In this document: positions 6,564 to 7,010 of the stretch, one piece after another | Position numbering within the stretch: the first letter of the stretch is position 1 | How the letters are laid out: every line of letters begins with the position of its first letter | Origin: Selenomonadaceae bacterium UBA3796 | Lineage (GTDB): Bacteria > Bacillota > Negativicutes > Selenomonadales > Selenomonadaceae | Reading direction: 5' to 3' | Assembly: GCA_002369175.1 (NCBI GenBank) | Contig: DFES01000052.1 | Location: forward strand, 1-7,010 | Length of the DNA stretch: 7,010 bases | Notes under the pieces: model-generated | The model's database searches: none | The model's input: the letters and a program-made list of their open reading frames with translations, nothing else | What the model was told of the DNA's origin: nothing | Made by a program: the position numbers and the translations under genes

Positions 6564-6782
6564 TCAGCGCCGGTTGTTTTTTTCCGTGACTACGACGAAG
6601 ACGGTATCGTCATCATCCATCTCCGCGCCGCAGCGGGGACAGCAGTCGTATTCCGTACCATCGGGCAGACTGCGTTTGCCCTTGCATTTCACGCAGAACT
6701 CCGTGCCGCACCGTTTGCAGTGCAGGATTTCTCCGAAGTCTTTCCTGCCGCAGCGGGGGCAGCCGTCATAATACTTTGCCAT
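6564..6782 (-). CDS. Small zinc-ribbon-like protein with four CxxC knuckles
   Basis: A 72-residue protein with CxxC pairs at C8/C11, C22/C25, C30/C33 and C48/C51 (plus C47), enough for two tetracysteine zinc sites. The middle reads CKRCGTEFCVKCKG, the tail is acidic (EMDDDDT) and then basic (KNNRR). Proteins of this kind often bind nucleic acid or partner proteins, but no specific function can be given. The start is well supported: AAGGAG lies 9 nt before the ATG. It ends against the shared terminator and is transcribed away from the MITE-like element, whose left end is 58 bp upstream of the start. Confidence 0.85.
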   Translation of the reverse strand: MAKYYDGCPRCGRKDFGEILHCKRCGTEFCVKCKGKRSLPDGTEYDCCPRCGAEMDDDDTVFVVVTEKNNRR

Positions 6783-6840
6783 GGGATTGCACTCCTTTCC
6801 GTTGCTCGTGGATACTGTCTTTTTCTTAGGAACAGTGCCT

Positions 6841-6857
6841 TAGGGCGTGTTGATTAA
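6841..6857 (+). repeat. Left terminal inverted repeat of the MITE
   Basis: TAGGGCGTGTTGATTAA, a perfect 17-bp match to the reverse complement of 6990-7006. Identity stops after this: ATGAGG on the left against TTCACT on the right. Confidence 0.9.
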
Positions 6858-6989
6858 ATGAGGTTGCCCCAGATTTGCGGGGATTGGCTGTCCATTGCTA
6901 GGCGACAGACCGGAGACATAGTGGTGCTATGGCGAGGATGTGTCAACGACGCAGGGACAGTCAAGAACTGTGAAGATGGGGTGAGTGAA

Positions 6990-7006
6990 TTAATCAACAC
7001 GCCCTA
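6990..7006 (-). repeat. Right terminal inverted repeat of the MITE
   Basis: TTAATCAACACGCCCTA, the reverse complement of the left end. It is followed by GCCT, which matches the 4 bp before the left end. Confidence 0.9.
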
Positions 7007-7010
7007 GCCT

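Larger units (their letters stand above)
6841..7006. mobile_element. MITE-like 166-bp element with 17-bp perfect terminal inverted repeats
   Basis: TAGGGCGTGTTGATTAA (6841-6857) recurs as its exact reverse complement at 6990-7006. The outer flanks are GCCT on both sides (6837-6840 and 7007-7010), a possible 4-bp target duplication. The alternative is a TA duplication with 15-bp ends beginning GGGCG, as expected of Tc1/mariner-IS630-like or some IS5-family elements. Inside, CCCCA...CTGTCC near 6868-6894 is mirrored at equal distance from the other end, and the exact centre holds a CATAG/CTATG hairpin (6917-6931). The whole element is thus one long imperfect palindrome. It encodes no transposase and must be non-autonomous. 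Confidence 0.85.

Noticed and set aside
6540..6857. 105-residue plus-strand frame opposite the zinc-knuckle gene
   Set aside because: It starts inside the terminator hairpin and ends in the MITE. The opposite strand has four CxxC pairs and a proper ribosome binding site.

Overview
The window looks like chromosomal DNA of a Gram-negative member of the Firmicutes, most likely Negativicutes (Selenomonas or a relative). This is inference, not a database match. It rests on strong GGAGG-type ribosome binding sites, a ComFB-family gene, a Cache-type hybrid sensor kinase of the kind common in that group, and an exported protein that has an ordinary signal peptide but no lipobox.

Layout. Positions 1 to about 4500 are transcribed leftward (minus strand). 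In transcription order they hold a palindrome-containing promoter, a small ComFB-family gene, a membrane hybrid histidine kinase/response regulator, a short remnant that looks like the right end (omega-RNA end) of an IS200/IS605-type transposon, gltX (glutamyl-tRNA synthetase), and the first 23 nt of a tRNA that looks like tRNA-Glu. The tRNA has its own promoter, whose -35 box lies inside the end of gltX. From about 4600 to 6560 the genes run rightward: a helical cytoplasmic protein with a DUF5610-like C-terminal part, a hairpin, and an exported protein of unknown function ending at a strong bidirectional terminator. Converging on that terminator from the right is a 72-residue protein with four CxxC knuckles. 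The right edge holds a 166-bp MITE-like element with perfect 17-bp terminal inverted repeats.

How the parts relate. gltX and the presumed tRNA-Glu form a functional pair, enzyme and substrate. comFB and the kinase are 61 bp apart on one strand and probably share a transcript, so the kinase may be tied to a ComFB-type (possibly c-di-GMP-sensing) protein. The two rightward genes and the zinc-knuckle gene show no clear functional link to them.

The points most worth a second look are the solo IS605-type right end directly upstream of gltX with no tnpB in the window, the perfect 19-bp inverted repeat overlapping the -35 region of the comFB promoter, the end-to-end palindromic MITE, and the comFB-kinase pairing. 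I see no CRISPR array, phage module or obvious defence system.
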